In this document: positions 50,559-62,885 of the stretch, piece by piece
Numbering within the stretch: position 1 is the stretch's first letter
Layout: every line of letters starts with the position of its first letter
Source of the DNA: Capsicum annuum
Lineage: Eukaryota; Streptophyta; Magnoliopsida; Solanales; Solanaceae
Length of the DNA: 64,000 bases
Direction of reading: 5' to 3'
NCBI RefSeq assembly: GCF_002878395.1
Contig: NC_061118.1
Span: 128,696,600 to 128,760,599 of the forward strand
Notes under the pieces: model-generated
Seen by the model: only the letters and a program-made list of their open reading frames with translations
Told to the model about the DNA's origin: nothing
Database searches by the model: none
Program-made: the position numbers and the translations under genes

Positions 50559-50838
50559 TAAGTAGATCTTTGACCATGAGAACTTTCTTTATTTTTTTTT
50601 TCAAAAAATTATTTTATTTTAGTGAAAACAATAGTGTTTAGCCATAAGAATTATTTCACTTTAGTGAAAATTATTTTTAAAAAGTAAAAACAAGCAAAAC
50701 TTATTTTCACTTTTTTCACTCTTATTTCTCTCACAAATTTTCAAAAACAACTCAAATGTCTATTCATTGCCAAATACAATACCAACTTCAACTACAACTC
50801 TAAAAATATATTATTTTCATGGTCAAACAAGACCTAAG
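50559..50838. mobile_element. Probable MITE with imperfect inverted ends
   Basis: The left end reads agatctttgaccatgagaa. The right end, reverse-complemented, reads aggtcttgtttgaccatgaa. Both are flanked by ctaag. The interior is AT-rich and non-coding, about 280 bp. Similar 'ttgtttggccatg' MITEs are common in Solanaceae (from memory). The boundaries may be off by a few bases. Confidence 0.55.
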
Positions 50839-51367
50839 AAATGAACATACACAATAATATGAGCATTTCTTTTTGAGATATCAAAATAAATTTTTCTAAC
50901 ATCACTGAGTTATTTTTAATGTTATCTTTGGGATTACTAAAATGTCCGAAGAATAGAGGTAAAGTAAAATATATGTATAAACAACATAAATTCCTTCCCT
51001 AATGAAAGTATTTACTTAAAATTTTGGTTGGATTTCTCTCTCCCAATTTTGGGTAAAATACATATACATGTCATGGACTCTCATACATAGCTTCAATATA
51101 TGAGGAAACTGATTAGCCTATATTTATGAAAAGAAAAATCAGATGCTATCATTCGGTTGCTTAATTAACCACATTAATTACTTATCATGATGTGGTGTGT
51201 GATTAAATATATTAACTGAAATTCAAATTCAAAAAATATCTTAAACATCACTATTAATTATTATTTTTTTTTGCATTAAGATCTGGAATTCAGGAAAAAA
51301 AATATCCACATCTTGTTTGTTGTCTTATCCAAAAATCAGTGTGAACATCCCCATATTGTTGTGTCAT
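50839..51367. other. AT-rich sequence left of MURA2
   Basis: No gene is seen. It presumably contains the promoter side of MULE2; I could not identify a terminal inverted repeat matching the right side. Confidence 0.4.
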
Positions 51368-52729
51368 ATGGGTATTTGGGAGTCTGAAATTCTTTATCAA
51401 CAATACAAAAGTGAAAGAATTATTGTTTCAGAAAGTATAACGTTATTGAAATTGATTGCAACAATTGCAACAAAATTAGATATTGATGAAGTTTGAGAAA
51501 AAATTGAAGTAAAATACATTGTTGAAGGTAATTCCTCTCCAATTATTATAAGGAATGATAATGGAGTGAGGGTGTACATTGAGTTGAAGAAAAATTTGTT
51601 AGGATTTGTAAATTTTTTGCTGTGTATTTCAACTTTCGAAAAGTCCAATAAGGATATTGAGTTTGATAGTGAAACAGGAGATGTTCATTGTATTGGAGGT
51701 AGTGAATCTGATGTTGTTGTGTTAATGATCATTGAAATGCAAAATCAGTATTCATTATACGTTCTAGAATTTAAAGTAAAAAGTTTCATTACTGATTGCA
51801 AGAACACCGAAATAAAGGTTGATTAGCTTTATAAGGATAAGCAAACTCTGATTGCGGTAATGGCAAAATATGTGTTAGAAAATAGCTTCAACGCCAAAGC
51901 TAAACAACCAGACAAACAAAGGTATGAATCAAATTTATATTTAAATGTGTTAAAGGTTTAATGTATGGTTAAAATCTAACGGAATTTCCGTACAAATCGT
52001 GGTTTTTATATTTTTTTGTTTGTTGAATAAAGTATTAGTGGAGTATACGATATATTATATATACATTCGAACGAATGTATGATGAAACATTGACATACAC
52101 AAATTCAGCATTTAATGAAATCATGAATTTTATATTTATATCATAATACAATGATTACCTATTTATATTTGATACAACTATGTTCTGCCTTGCCGTAACA
52201 AAGATTACAAATGAGTCCTCAAGGCGTCTTATATGAATCAATCGAAAAATATTTGTGGTTAAAATATTTAATTCGGATCATACATGCAGTCTTAGTGATA
52301 GAGTACTGAATAAGTTGGTTGCGACAACAGCTTTTGTGAGTGAATTTACAGCACTAAAATTAATTAATTACAAGAGAATACATACACCCTCGGACATAAG
52401 TAAAGATATTAAAGTTGTTTATGGAGTTAATATTAACTACATAAAGGCTTGGCGCGCAACTGAGAAGGCAATTGCGATGCTTAGAGGTGGACCAGCTGAT
52501 GGATATCAAAACATGCCTCGTTATATTTATATGTTGAACCAAGTGTATCCTGAATCACACATTCGGATGCATAAGGCATTAGATAATGAGTTTAAATATT
52601 TGTTTATTGCCTTACATCCCATGATAAGGGCTTTCGAGTTTTGTCGGTCTATTTTAGTTGTTGATGGCGCTTATTTAAGCAGTCCATACAAAGGAACCTT
52701 TGTATCAGCAAGTACACTTGATGGTGCAG

Positions 52730-52899
52730 GTATTATTCTTTACTTTTATTTTTGACTCTGTGAACATATGCAGTTTTGTATGTATTGGATGTGCTTATCC
52801 ATTGATGTTGTATGTATAAGGATTTCTGGACTTGCAAAATCAGTACCTATATTTTTTACCTTCATATATTTTATTGAATTTTTATTGTTTTTTTATTAG
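52730..52899 (+). other. Intron of MURA2
   Basis: GT...AG intron with a pyrimidine-rich end (tttttattag). Splicing joins GATGGTGCA-G to GC-TGTATTCTG and restores the conserved reading DGAGCILPLAYGVMDSE. Confidence 0.88.
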
Positions 52900-53507
52900 G
52901 CTGTATTCTGCCATTAGCTTACGGTGTTATGGATTCAGAAAATAAAAATGCGTGGACTTGGTTTTTTCATCAATTTAGGAAAATATTTGGGGAGCGGGAC
53001 AACATGTGTGTTGTATTGGATCAAAATAAAAGTATCATAAAAGGTGTGAGCATTGTTTATCCTAATGTCCCCTATCTAGCATGTATTTGGCATTTATGGA
53101 AAAATGTTTGCACATCTTTTAGAAAAAGAATAGATATGCTTGGTGACCTTTATTATTCTGTCTAAAGCTTATAGAAAAGAAGATTTGATTACATTATGTC
53201 AAAGGTTGCTGAGGTTGATCACAGGGTTAAGAAATACCTGGAAAAAACTGGATATAGAAAATGGTCTCGATGTCACTTGCCTGTTAATAGAGGTAGAATA
53301 ATGACCTCTAATATAGCCAAATGTATTAATGGTTGCTTGATAGAGGCTAGAGAACTTCCTATTTTAGGATTCCTTAAAGAAGTTAGAATTTTATTTGCAA
53401 CATGGGATTGTAAGAACAGTGAAATTGTATCTTATACCAACACAACACTAGGGAGAAGATTCAAAGAAATTCTGACTCTTAATGGGGCTAAGGCTTTACG
53501 GATGAAA

Positions 53508-53596
53508 GTATGTATTAGAATATTTATGAAACAAATTTTTTTATTCATTATAAATTATTATGTTAGAATATGTATTTAATCATTTGTTTCTAACAG
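53508..53596 (+). other. Intron of MURA2, 89 bases
   Basis: gtatgt donor and ctaacag acceptor; the join reads ALRMK-VKTDANYR, in frame. Confidence 0.85.
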
Positions 53597-54043
53597 GTTA
53601 AGACAGATGCAAATTATCGTTACTGTTTATATTAATTAGGAAGGAGGTACATTATCGATATTAAACTTGGCACGTGCAACTGTGATTGGTATCTAATTGA
53701 TGAAATACTCTATCTACACGCAATTTTCGTATTATAGAGTTAAAAAGTAGATGTAATACATTATGGTCGTTACTGGTCTGAATTGTACAGGCCAAACACC
53801 ATTGTTAAGACGTATCAACTCCCTATAGTGCCAATATCAGACATGAAGGATTGGAATGTTCCTCAATTTGTAGAAGATGAAAAAGTTGTGTCACCCAAAT
53901 ACAGAAGACCTCCGAGTAGGCCAAAGAAATGAAGGCATTTGAAATCAAGTGAATCACTTTCTTCAAGTTCAAACTATTGCAGTAAATGCGGACGTGCAGG
54001 TCACAACCGACGGACGTGTAATATTTTTCCAAAGAAAATGTGA

Positions 54044-55233
54044 AGAAGATAATTTGTTTTTCTATGTGATGATGCTTAGTTTGATTTTGTTTGAATAATC
54101 AATTTACTTTGTTTATGTTAATACTCTGGAATAATTTTGAACTATGTTTTATATTGTTATTTGATGTTTAGTTCTTAATAATTGTTTGAGATTGTCACAA
54201 CAATGTTCTACATTATACATAGATCATATTGCATTCCTTTACTATTTACCTTAATATTATAATTAAAGGTGTATAAATACTACCTAATTTGGCAGCTATA
54301 ATACAAAATACTTATTCATATATATATGTTTTAACAAAGAATTAAATATTAAACTGTTGACTCTATGTAATGTATAACAATGTTTATAAATAACTCATGT
54401 ACCATTTTATTTTTAAACAAAAGATTTTCGTCACACTCATGTATGGAATTTAATTCAAATTTAAGTTGTCATTGTATAATGCATTATGTGTATGATAATT
54501 TATCATACGTAACTTTATAATATGATACAAATTGTTCTTGGCATGATATGTAATATGTATGATAATGTATTATATATTTATTACTTTGTGTGTTGTCAAG
54601 ATTAAATGTATGATCTGTACTCAAAACAACAATATATTTTATATGTATGATATAGTTTTATACTTTAGTTTCTATGTATGATGTTAATATTTTAGTTATT
54701 TTGGTTTAAGTTAACAATGTTTAACAATATGTACGATAATATATTATAATTAACTTTATATGTATGAAACTATGTTGTATGTATGAATCACATTTCATAA
54801 ATTCAGACATTATATGTTACTGACGTATAAATGAATTTTTGTACTTGAAAATGCTATACATTAGATGTAAAATAACATATTAATATATAATTTATTGTTA
54901 TACATTATATATAAATTACTATTTAATGTAATACATGCTCATTTATATAGTATCAATACAATATAATGTACGTCAACTGCAATGGCTGTCAAATTAGATA
55001 GTACCAATACAATATGTTGTATGTCATTGCAATACACTTAATTAAAATCGTAGCATGTCCCTAGTAACCGAAGCTACTCACTATCCATAACATATGTATG
55101 TATAAGCAGATTAAAGAGATCAATAAAATCTAAATTACAATTCAATATCAAAAATAACAAGTCGTGTAATTATTTAACATCCATTAATAAAACAACAATT
55201 AGATGTTTCGATACAGACTATTAAAAATCAGTG
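54044..55233. other. AT-rich spacer between the convergent MULE2 genes
   Basis: No ORF of note. It has a dense scatter of tgtatgat and its complement (for example near 54490, 54555, 54608, 54642 and 54675). It would hold the 3' ends of both MULE2 transcripts. Confidence 0.6.
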
Positions 55234-57582
55234 CTACTCTAAATTAACAATTGCACTTTCATCAATTGATTAGAGAATACTATTCCTTGGACGTGGAGGA
55301 TCATCATTATCACTTGTTTATCCTTCATTTGCCTTTTTGACTCCGTAATGCCATAGTAAAGATGCATAGCGTGCATGTTAAATTTTAGTGTCAAACCCAC
55401 ATGAATATACTTCCAATCCTTCACTTAATATTTCTGCATATACAATCTCAAAGACTCTACGGTCCCTAATTTGAAAATAATTATGTAATAACAGGTTGTT
55501 CAATAATTATAACATAATTATACATGTAAAACGATATAAACCAAAACCACTTACAGACTATCCTCCACTTGTTGTGGTATGTTTTGAACATAGTCAACAT
55601 CAAATAGGTTTTGATTGATAAGTTGAGTGCGTTGACCAAGATTATCTTTGTAAGCTTCTAGTGTTGCCCAGTCAGTTCGCTCTGTCTTTTCAAACAAATC
55701 ACTATCTGACAAGTAAAGACAGCATTATTGCCAACTTGTATATTTAATTTGATGGTTCCCTTTTTCTTGTACCTGATAGCGATTTGTAGACGCGTATCAC
55801 TCTCTCCTTCAACATAATTACAGTCAACATCCAGTAAAACTCTTTGCCACAGTTAACCGAAACATAGACCTCATCAACCGTATGCCATGATAATCCAGCA
55901 GGAATACAAAATCCATTTATTGTGTTTGTAATTGATTCTTCATTCTTAGCCACAACACAAGATTTTGCATAGTCTTCTTGCATAAAGATCTAAACATGTT
56001 AAGCATCTGGATAATATATACGATATGTCCTCTCGATATATGTTTTGAAGAAACAACTTGTTATTGTATATCTGTAATTTTCATAAAGCTGCAGCTTCGA
56101 TTTTTTTCTCAAATGGCAGAAGATCACATCTAAATGCTACATGTACAAATAGGATAAAAGATAAAAAATGATGAAATTCCTTAAGAAATATGCTTAACAA
56201 ATACGTTGAGAAAAAATATTAAATAGATAATTACATACTAATGTACACACCAACATCAGTATGTGTATGATCCGTTTAATACGTTCTATCTATGTATTCT
56301 ACATTTCTATCTATGTATTAGGCCAGTGTTATACATATCTAAATATGTATGAGAATGTATTATACTTTTCCATGAATGTATGATGAAATTATATTCATTC
56401 TTTTAGCTTTAACATATAACAATTCACATTATTTTATGAGTTATACTAATACATTGCCCAATATGTATGATATGTATCTTCTCATATGCAATGTATACAT
56501 AACAACATATTTTTTACACTCAAACAACAGTATGTCTCGGATACATATTTATATAACTAGAAGACATTTAGTTTAATTTACCTCATCGTTGCAGCATGCT
56601 TTAGGTTGAGACATCAGGTAGAACCAATTCTTTGATTGTGGTTTTGCAACAACAAAGTTAAACTCTAGATAACCAAGTCCTGAACTATTTTTTAGATACT
56701 GATTCTCAGTTTGTTTCCTGTACCATTAACAATGTGTAACATGACACATTATTATGTTGACGTACTATTTTTTATTAAAAATAATTCAAATAACTTACTT
56801 TCCAACATGATATTTCAATAAACCTACAGCAATTCATTGAGATTAATCCAACATCAATTCATTAGGCAACTCTTGATAAATGGTACAACCATCGAAAGCA
56901 TACTTCTGCTTCTCTTCACTATCAGAATTGTCCTCATCCTTAGAGCTTGAACCAAATTTTGTTACGTATGGGAACCTGAAAACCCTTGACTTCTTTCGAT
57001 CCTTTTTTACTAGTATTTTATGGCTTCACACTCTCGAACTTGAGCATCTAAAAATTCGGGTGGAAATTGACTGTTGAAAAGCGTCCATTGGCTCTCGATC
57101 ATTGTATTTGAAGTACCAACATCCAATGACTTCGTAGTTGAAGATTTTTACAATCCAAATAAGAGTGCATCAACAACGTCTTGAACTAAATCTGTTATTG
57201 TGCTACTGAAATCATCCTACATACACGAATATCAATGTGTTATGTAGTGATAAATATAGTGTAAGAAAGCATAAGTGAAAAATATATAACAATCAGCTTT
57301 CCTATAATTACTTTACACAAGGAAATAAGATTTTTAATGAATAATCTTTCATCAGAGAATCAAAATATTCATTGTGTATAGTAAATAATTGGTACATAAA
57401 AACATGAAATGTCAGTACACAAATATATAAGTGTATGATGTTCAATAGACATATTAATTATAAAAAAATTGTAAATTTTCCAGTTGTAATAGTTGAATGT
57501 ATAAGTTGTTAGTTGCCTTTAGAATTTCTCTGCAAGACCTAACATATGCATATATAAATCTAATTATACATAACCTATATAT

Positions 57583-57898
57583 GTATAAGGTGATTCATAC
57601 ATAGTAATACACAAGTAGTAATATATAACAATTATATATGTATAAGGTGATTCATACATAGTATTACATAAGCAGTAATATAAGGTGATTCATACATAGC
57701 AATACATAACAGTTATATATGTATAAGGTGATTCATATATAGTATTACATAAGCAGTAATGCATAACTTATATATGTATAAGGTTATTCATACATAACAA
57801 TACACAAATAGTAATACATAACAATATATATATAAGGTGATTCATACATAGTATTACATAAGCAGTAATACATGACCTATATATGTATAAGGTTATTC
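57583..57898 (+). repeat. Tandem array, seven copies of a 40-60 base unit
   Basis: The core gtataaggtgattcatacat recurs at about 57583, 57637, 57681, 57719, 57774, 57829 and 57886, with variable spacers such as agtattacataagcagtaat. It lies in a non-coding part of the Ulp1-like gene. Confidence 0.85.
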
Positions 57899-60196
57899 TA
57901 CTACGATTATATAACTCAACTGAGTAATAGTAACATTTAATTTCATAAGCCATTGTCATACATAAACGAATATTTATAACTCTCCTATACATATATAGGA
58001 TCAAAAGACAAAAAAAATTATATGTTTCTAATATAGACATAACTCACCCATACATATCAGCTTTCCAAAAATTTCAAAATACCTTCTGATGACTTTGAAC
58101 GTCAGTTGTTATTGTACATTCAGTATTTGTGTTGACACATGCTTGAATATCCATGTCCACAGGTTGAATTTCAACAGGAGCATCATTTGTGATTTTATTC
58201 AGTTGACCCTTGTGGTTATCTTCAATTGTTTAATAACGAAAAAAACAAGCTTACATATGGTAGAAAGATAGATTTATAGTAATAAACTCACATATTTGAC
58301 AAAAAAATATCGACAAATCCTCTATAGATGGACCGTCCTAATTTTTCAATTCTTCTTTGCAGACTTCTTCCTTATCAATCATTTTCTCATCCTGTATAAA
58401 ATAACAATACGCTTGTATGAACATTACATCAAAGTAATAAAAAATTTAATGTAAAAAATTTTATACTAGTGATTCTTTATTTTCTTATTTCTTCAAAGCT
58501 TTAACGATCTGAGCAGGTATATTGGATATTACTGTTACCAGCTCAACAATCTTTTTATCAACCTCATAACATACACAAAAAATAAAATATTAGTAACAAC
58601 TCAATCTTTTAAAAAAAATATTACTAAGAAAGTTAACTTACATAGTAGTTGATGTAAGTCTTTATCTCATTCATGTCTAAAGTCAACTTAGAAGTCGCTT
58701 GGGCCATTGTGGTAGATGAAGGAATAGACTTAACTTATTCACGCTCCGAAGACACACCAAATTGTCCTTGCTGACCATGTTCAAATTAAGTTGATGCCTT
58801 ATCTGTTAAATCATCTTGTTTTTTTTTTTTTTGAAAAAGAGTCCAACAGATGATGTACTAAACAAGCATGTATAGAATTCTCATCATATTTCACCCCTGG
58901 ACTTTCTTCCTCAAATAACTATCTTTTTTCCCTTAGATGTTTGCTCAGCTGATAAACGTGATATTAAACCAGCCTTAATCAGAATTTTTCATGGTGGTAT
59001 AGTGTTGAAATCATCAAAGTCTTCAGTTGCAGTAATTACACTCAGTTGATCTTCATCAACTGACCTTTTCAACTTTCGGTCAGCAGATGTGGTAGCAGCA
59101 GATGTTGGAAGTCAATCACATATCTCAAACACTTCGATAAAAGACAAATTCAACCTCTGAACTTCTTCACTTATATGTTGTAAATTCTTGTAAGAAAGCT
59201 ATTAAAGTGAAGTTCAAAATGAAATATTAGAACTTGAAGAAATTGAATTGAAAAAGAAAATAAATAAAAGGTTATATATATACCTTACTGAACATGTCAG
59301 CCATAAAAGACTCATACTTAGGCCTCACACACTCTACAGACTAGTTGAAAATCCTTGGAATGATGTTTCTCTAACGGAAGAAAAATTTTTATCGACCTCA
59401 GAGCAGTACTCAAACATCCAAACATTGAGTACGTGTGGCATCCCACCCAAAGAATACAATTGTTTTGCGACGAAGAAATTTTATCGCCATAAGTTCATCA
59501 GCTTGTCAAATGTAATCTTTCCCCATGGAAAGTGTCTGTACCGACCATCCTCAACCATCTGAAAGTAGGCTAAATCAATCGGTGATTCACGATGCTAAGA
59601 AAATAGGAATGTATGAATAAAGTATAATATTGCAAGGTTCAGCGCATCTTCAGAGTTGTCAAAATTTTTCGTCTTCACACGTTGTATCAGTGTTAGCTTA
59701 GATATTTCAGCTTTAGCATTGTGAAAATACTTTGACATCAAAGTTGATTTGTGCGATATAGTATACTTATACTCATCAATATTACCAGTACATTTAAGAC
59801 CGATAATAATGGCGAACTCAAGCATAAAAAATTTGAGGATATTATCCTGTACCCATACATGAATCTCATCATTATTATCCTGCTGGATTTCTAGCATCAG
59901 AAGATATTTTGATATCTGCCCTATCCAGTTGCACTAAGTTATGTCGAGAAATACCCCAAAATTGTATTTCTAAATGCCCCAAAAACCTCTTCTCCAAAAT
60001 AACTCTTTATGTCTTCGTCAAATGCACAGTTACATAAGCTACAAATATGCAATGGATGAGTCCGAACTTTGTCAATATGGTATTTCATGCCTTAAAAATA
60101 TAAAAGCTGACTCAAATTAAAAGATAACAACATAGCAGCAAACTGATATGTATTAAAGATAAAATTATACAACAGTTGAACATGTATGTGAACGCC

Positions 60197-60755
60197 TTAT
60201 ACATTTAAAATATAATCTTCAATAATGTATAATTTCATATTATACATATTAAATATTCACCTTATACATGTATGATCTACAAGCTTATCAGAAGGTATAA
60301 TGTAAACTTATACAATATGTAGACTTTCTAACTGTATAATACCACCTAATACATAAAACGTCTCTTATATGTAATAAAAACTTCTTAATGTATAATATAA
60401 TGAAATATAAAGCAGAAGACTTATATTATACATTATTCTGACAAAATAAATAATGTATAAACTAATGTATAATGTCTAATAAATTATAACTTATATATTT
60501 AAAATATAATCTTCTAAAATGTATAATGTCACAGTATACATATAAAATATTCACCTTATACATATATGATCTACAAGCTTATCAGAAGGTATAATGAAAC
60601 CTTATACAATATTTAGAATTTCTAATTGTATAATACCACCTAATACATAAACTGCCTCTTATATGTGATAAAACTTCTTAATGTATAATATAATGAAATA
60701 TAAAGTAGAAGACTTATATTATATATTAGTATGATAAATAAACTAATGTATAATG
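60197..60755 (+). repeat. Direct duplication of about 290 bases
   Basis: 60197-60470 (ttatacatttaaaatataatc) is repeated at 60490-60755 (ttatatatttaaaatataatc) with scattered substitutions. Shared landmarks are gatctacaagcttatcag and ataccacctaatacataaa. It sits in an intron of the Ulp1-like gene. Confidence 0.87.
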
Positions 60756-61597
60756 TATGCACAACTGAATTGACTGAACACATTATTCTTACAACTTATT
60801 ATAATTCTACTGTATAACTTTATAACTTGTAAAGTATAGTACCAAAACTAATGTATAGCGTACCTGATCTAATGAATGATTTTAAATCTGTCAATGTAAT
60901 TTATACTACCGTTCTACTGTATAATCCTACAATATGATTATCAACGTATAATTATCCATTTACTGGATTAAATAAAATAATATAAAATCTATACCTTTGG
61001 AAGATATGGTTGTCCGGAATCATCAACCTTCTTTTTACTTGTCAATTTTGAAGCTGATTTCTTCGAACTTGAACTAGCCACTTCCTTCAATTTTTCCATG
61101 GTTACCAAGTCGTTTCGATGCTTGGAACGGTTCTCTGCGAAATTGAGTTCTTCATAATCAAATGTACGCGGAGCAAAACCAACAACGAAAATATTTTGTT
61201 CTTGCGCATCTAACTAACTAAGTCTTAAACTAAAGTTAGGACCAGACTCCGTTACAAAATTTATACTTCCTTGATTAAGCACTAGCAACTAAAAAAAAAC
61301 AAAGATCTAACTTGTAATATATGAAGAAAAATAAAAAAAATTCAACCATCAAACTGCAATGATATTGCTAAAGAAAGTAATTTCATAAAAACATACATGG
61401 AACCAAAAAAAATGAAACAAATTCTGATTCGGTAAAGTTGAAAAAATATCTTAAAAATTAATGAAGAAAATCAGTAAGTTCAATTAATGCTTGAAAACTT
61501 TCAAACTCATAGCCTCTAAGAACACGTTGCTTGAATTTGAGCATGAAATATGGGTTTCAATAATGGAGGAAATATCGGATATCAAAGGGAGCAAAAG

Positions 61598-61865
61598 CAA
61601 TGGCGGACCCAGGATTTAAGTAGAGTGGGTGCTTACTACAACAAAAAAATAAAAAATTACCTCAACTAGGTTTGAACCCGACCACACCTACCAATGGAGA
61701 GCCTTAAGATCAACCTAAATGCCAGTACACCTAATCAATTTCTTGTTTAGTGGGTGCTTTTATATAATTTATACCCATTTTCATATATTTTTTATAATTA
61801 TACCTATTCTGCGTCGAGTTTAGTGGGTGCCGGAGCACCCAAAATTTATGTGTAGATCCGCCCAT
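61598..61865. mobile_element. MITE with a perfect 9-bp target duplication
   Basis: 268 bp with inverted ends: left caatggcggaccc, right gatccgcccat (reverse complement atgggcggatc). It is flanked on both sides by gagcaaaag (61589-61597 and 61866-61874), an exact duplication. The interior has mirrored agtgggtgctt / agtgggtgcc strings. Nine bases fits Mutator-type insertion; eight bases with a chance match would fit hAT. It is non-coding and inserted just upstream of the Ulp1-like gene. Confidence 0.85.
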
Positions 61866-61874
61866 GAGCAAAAG

Positions 61875-62653
61875 ACGACTTATTTTGAGATGTATAAGGA
61901 ATAGGAGAGAGAAAGCTAAAAAGTTGAGGATTTAAGTAATTACTTTGAGATTTTTGTAATTTCTTTTTCAATATAAAATTTTATATAATAAGGTAAAGTT
62001 ACTTTGTGTATATATATAAATTTTAAAAAATATATCTTTTGTATAATAACAAGAGATATTCAAAACTATAATAACTATAAAAATATCAAACTATTAAGAC
62101 ACATTATGAAATCCTAGGAAATGGTTGTAGATATGAGGATGGGGAAGGATGAGTCTACCTCTAAGAACCAAGTAGGACACATGTCCAGGCGACCAACTAT
62201 GAAAGCTACTTATCTTTTGAGGAAAGTGCTGGGACAATAAAGGTATTTGGGAAAAAACGGTATAATATATAAATATGATTTTTAACTTAGTTTTAGATTA
62301 TATCTATCATCTCCAATTTTAAGTGTGTATAAATAAGTATTTAAATATGTATAAATTTGAACAAGTAAACACATATGTTCTATGTGATGTTCTACATGGT
62401 CAATTCTTATCCTACATGACTGCTACGTGTATTATGCCACATAGAACGTCTGTGTCACTTGTTCAATTTTATACAAGTTTAAGTGTTACTTGTGCACACT
62501 CAAAGTTGGAGATCATAGATGTGATTTAAGGCCAAATTAAAAGAAATATTTATAATATGCCAAAAAGAATAAATTGCACATGATGTTTATTAACCCTGAA
62601 AAACAAATACAACCTTGAAAACATTTTCCTTTATATCAACCACACCCTAAATG
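61875..62653. other. AT-rich sequence, nothing recognised
   Basis: No supported gene. It may contain the right end of MULE2. The ORF at 62323-62529 has no recognisable motif and unremarkable context. Confidence 0.45.
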
Positions 62654-62885
62654 TTAAAACTGCAATAAAACAAGATGGTTCACTATACACACATTAATAT
62701 TCATCAAAATAAGGAAGAGTGGGTTAATTAAAACTGCAATAAAACAAGATGGTTCACTATACAAACACATTTAATATTCACCAAAATAAGGAAGACTGGG
62801 TTAATTAAAAACTACAATAACACAAGATGGTTCACTATACAAACATATAAATATTCATCAAAATAAGGAAGACTAGGTTAAAATT
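62654..62885 (+). repeat. Three tandem copies of a 74-78 base unit
   Basis: Units start near 62654, 62728 and 62805, each reading ttaaaactgcaataa...caagatggttcactatac...aaaataaggaaga. It is non-coding and lies downstream of the minus-strand gene candidate. Confidence 0.87.

Larger units (their letters stand above)
51368..54043 (+). pseudogene. MULE2 transposase (MURA-type) pseudogene with three introns
   Basis: The start at 51368 (MGIWESEILYQQYKSE) is preferred because the frame runs into the N-terminal region with one stop. Exon 1 ends near 51921 at ggtatg. Exon 2 (from about 52170) has the DNA-binding part (VLKAS, KIFNSDHTCSLSDRVLN) and the first catalytic Asp (ILVVDGAYLSSPYKG). Intron 52730-52899 is clean. 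Exon 3 has MCVVLDQNKS with the second Asp and CIWHLW. Intron 53508-53596 is clean (gtatgt...taacag). Exon 4 has SWIM remnants (CNCDWYLIDE) and a CSKCGRAGHNRRTC knuckle, ending with tga at 54041. It is broken by stops and by shifts near 52254 and 53160. Confidence 0.88.
51368..61099. mobile_element. MULE2: transposase plus convergent Ulp1-like gene
   Basis: Coding extent only. The pairing of MURA with a Ulp1-like gene is known for Kaonashi-like MULEs of plants. Termini were looked for near 49-51 kb and 61.9-62.3 kb; no convincing inverted repeat or target duplication was found. Some members of this group lack long inverted repeats, so this is not decisive. Confidence 0.75.
55234..61099 (-). 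pseudogene. Ulp1-like (C48) peptidase gene of MULE2, catalytically dead
   Basis: Transposon-borne Ulp1-like genes (Kaonashi-type) resemble SUMO proteases. Read 61099 to 55234: basic Ser/Lys-rich start (MEKLKEVASSSSKKSASKL); a DUF1985-like region at 59540-60090 (YHIDKVRTHPLHICSLCNCA; LEFAIIIGLKCTGNIDEY; FPWGKITFDKLMN); a long repeat-filled middle; then the peptidase at 56720-55234 (SKNWFYLMSQP; DVIFCHLRKKSKLQLYENYR; WHTVDEVYVSVNCGKEF; YLSDSDLFEKTERTDW; HARYASLLWHYGVKKANEG). Expected His, Asp and Cys read YWML, VYKSL and DRRVF. It has stops in several exons. It is convergent with MURA2, presumably its transposition partner. Confidence 0.82.

Noticed and set aside
57583..57898. CRISPR-like array
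   Set aside because: Spacers are themselves repetitive and of variable length, and the context is a plant transposon intron.
61660..61685. tRNA-derived SINE B box in the 61.6-kb MITE (aggtttgaacccg)
   Set aside because: The element has inverted ends and no A box or poly-A tail, so a SINE is unlikely.
50390..61995. aaagttacttt at about 50392 and 61993 as MULE2 terminal repeats
   Set aside because: The two strings are in direct, not inverted, orientation, and the flanking bases do not match.
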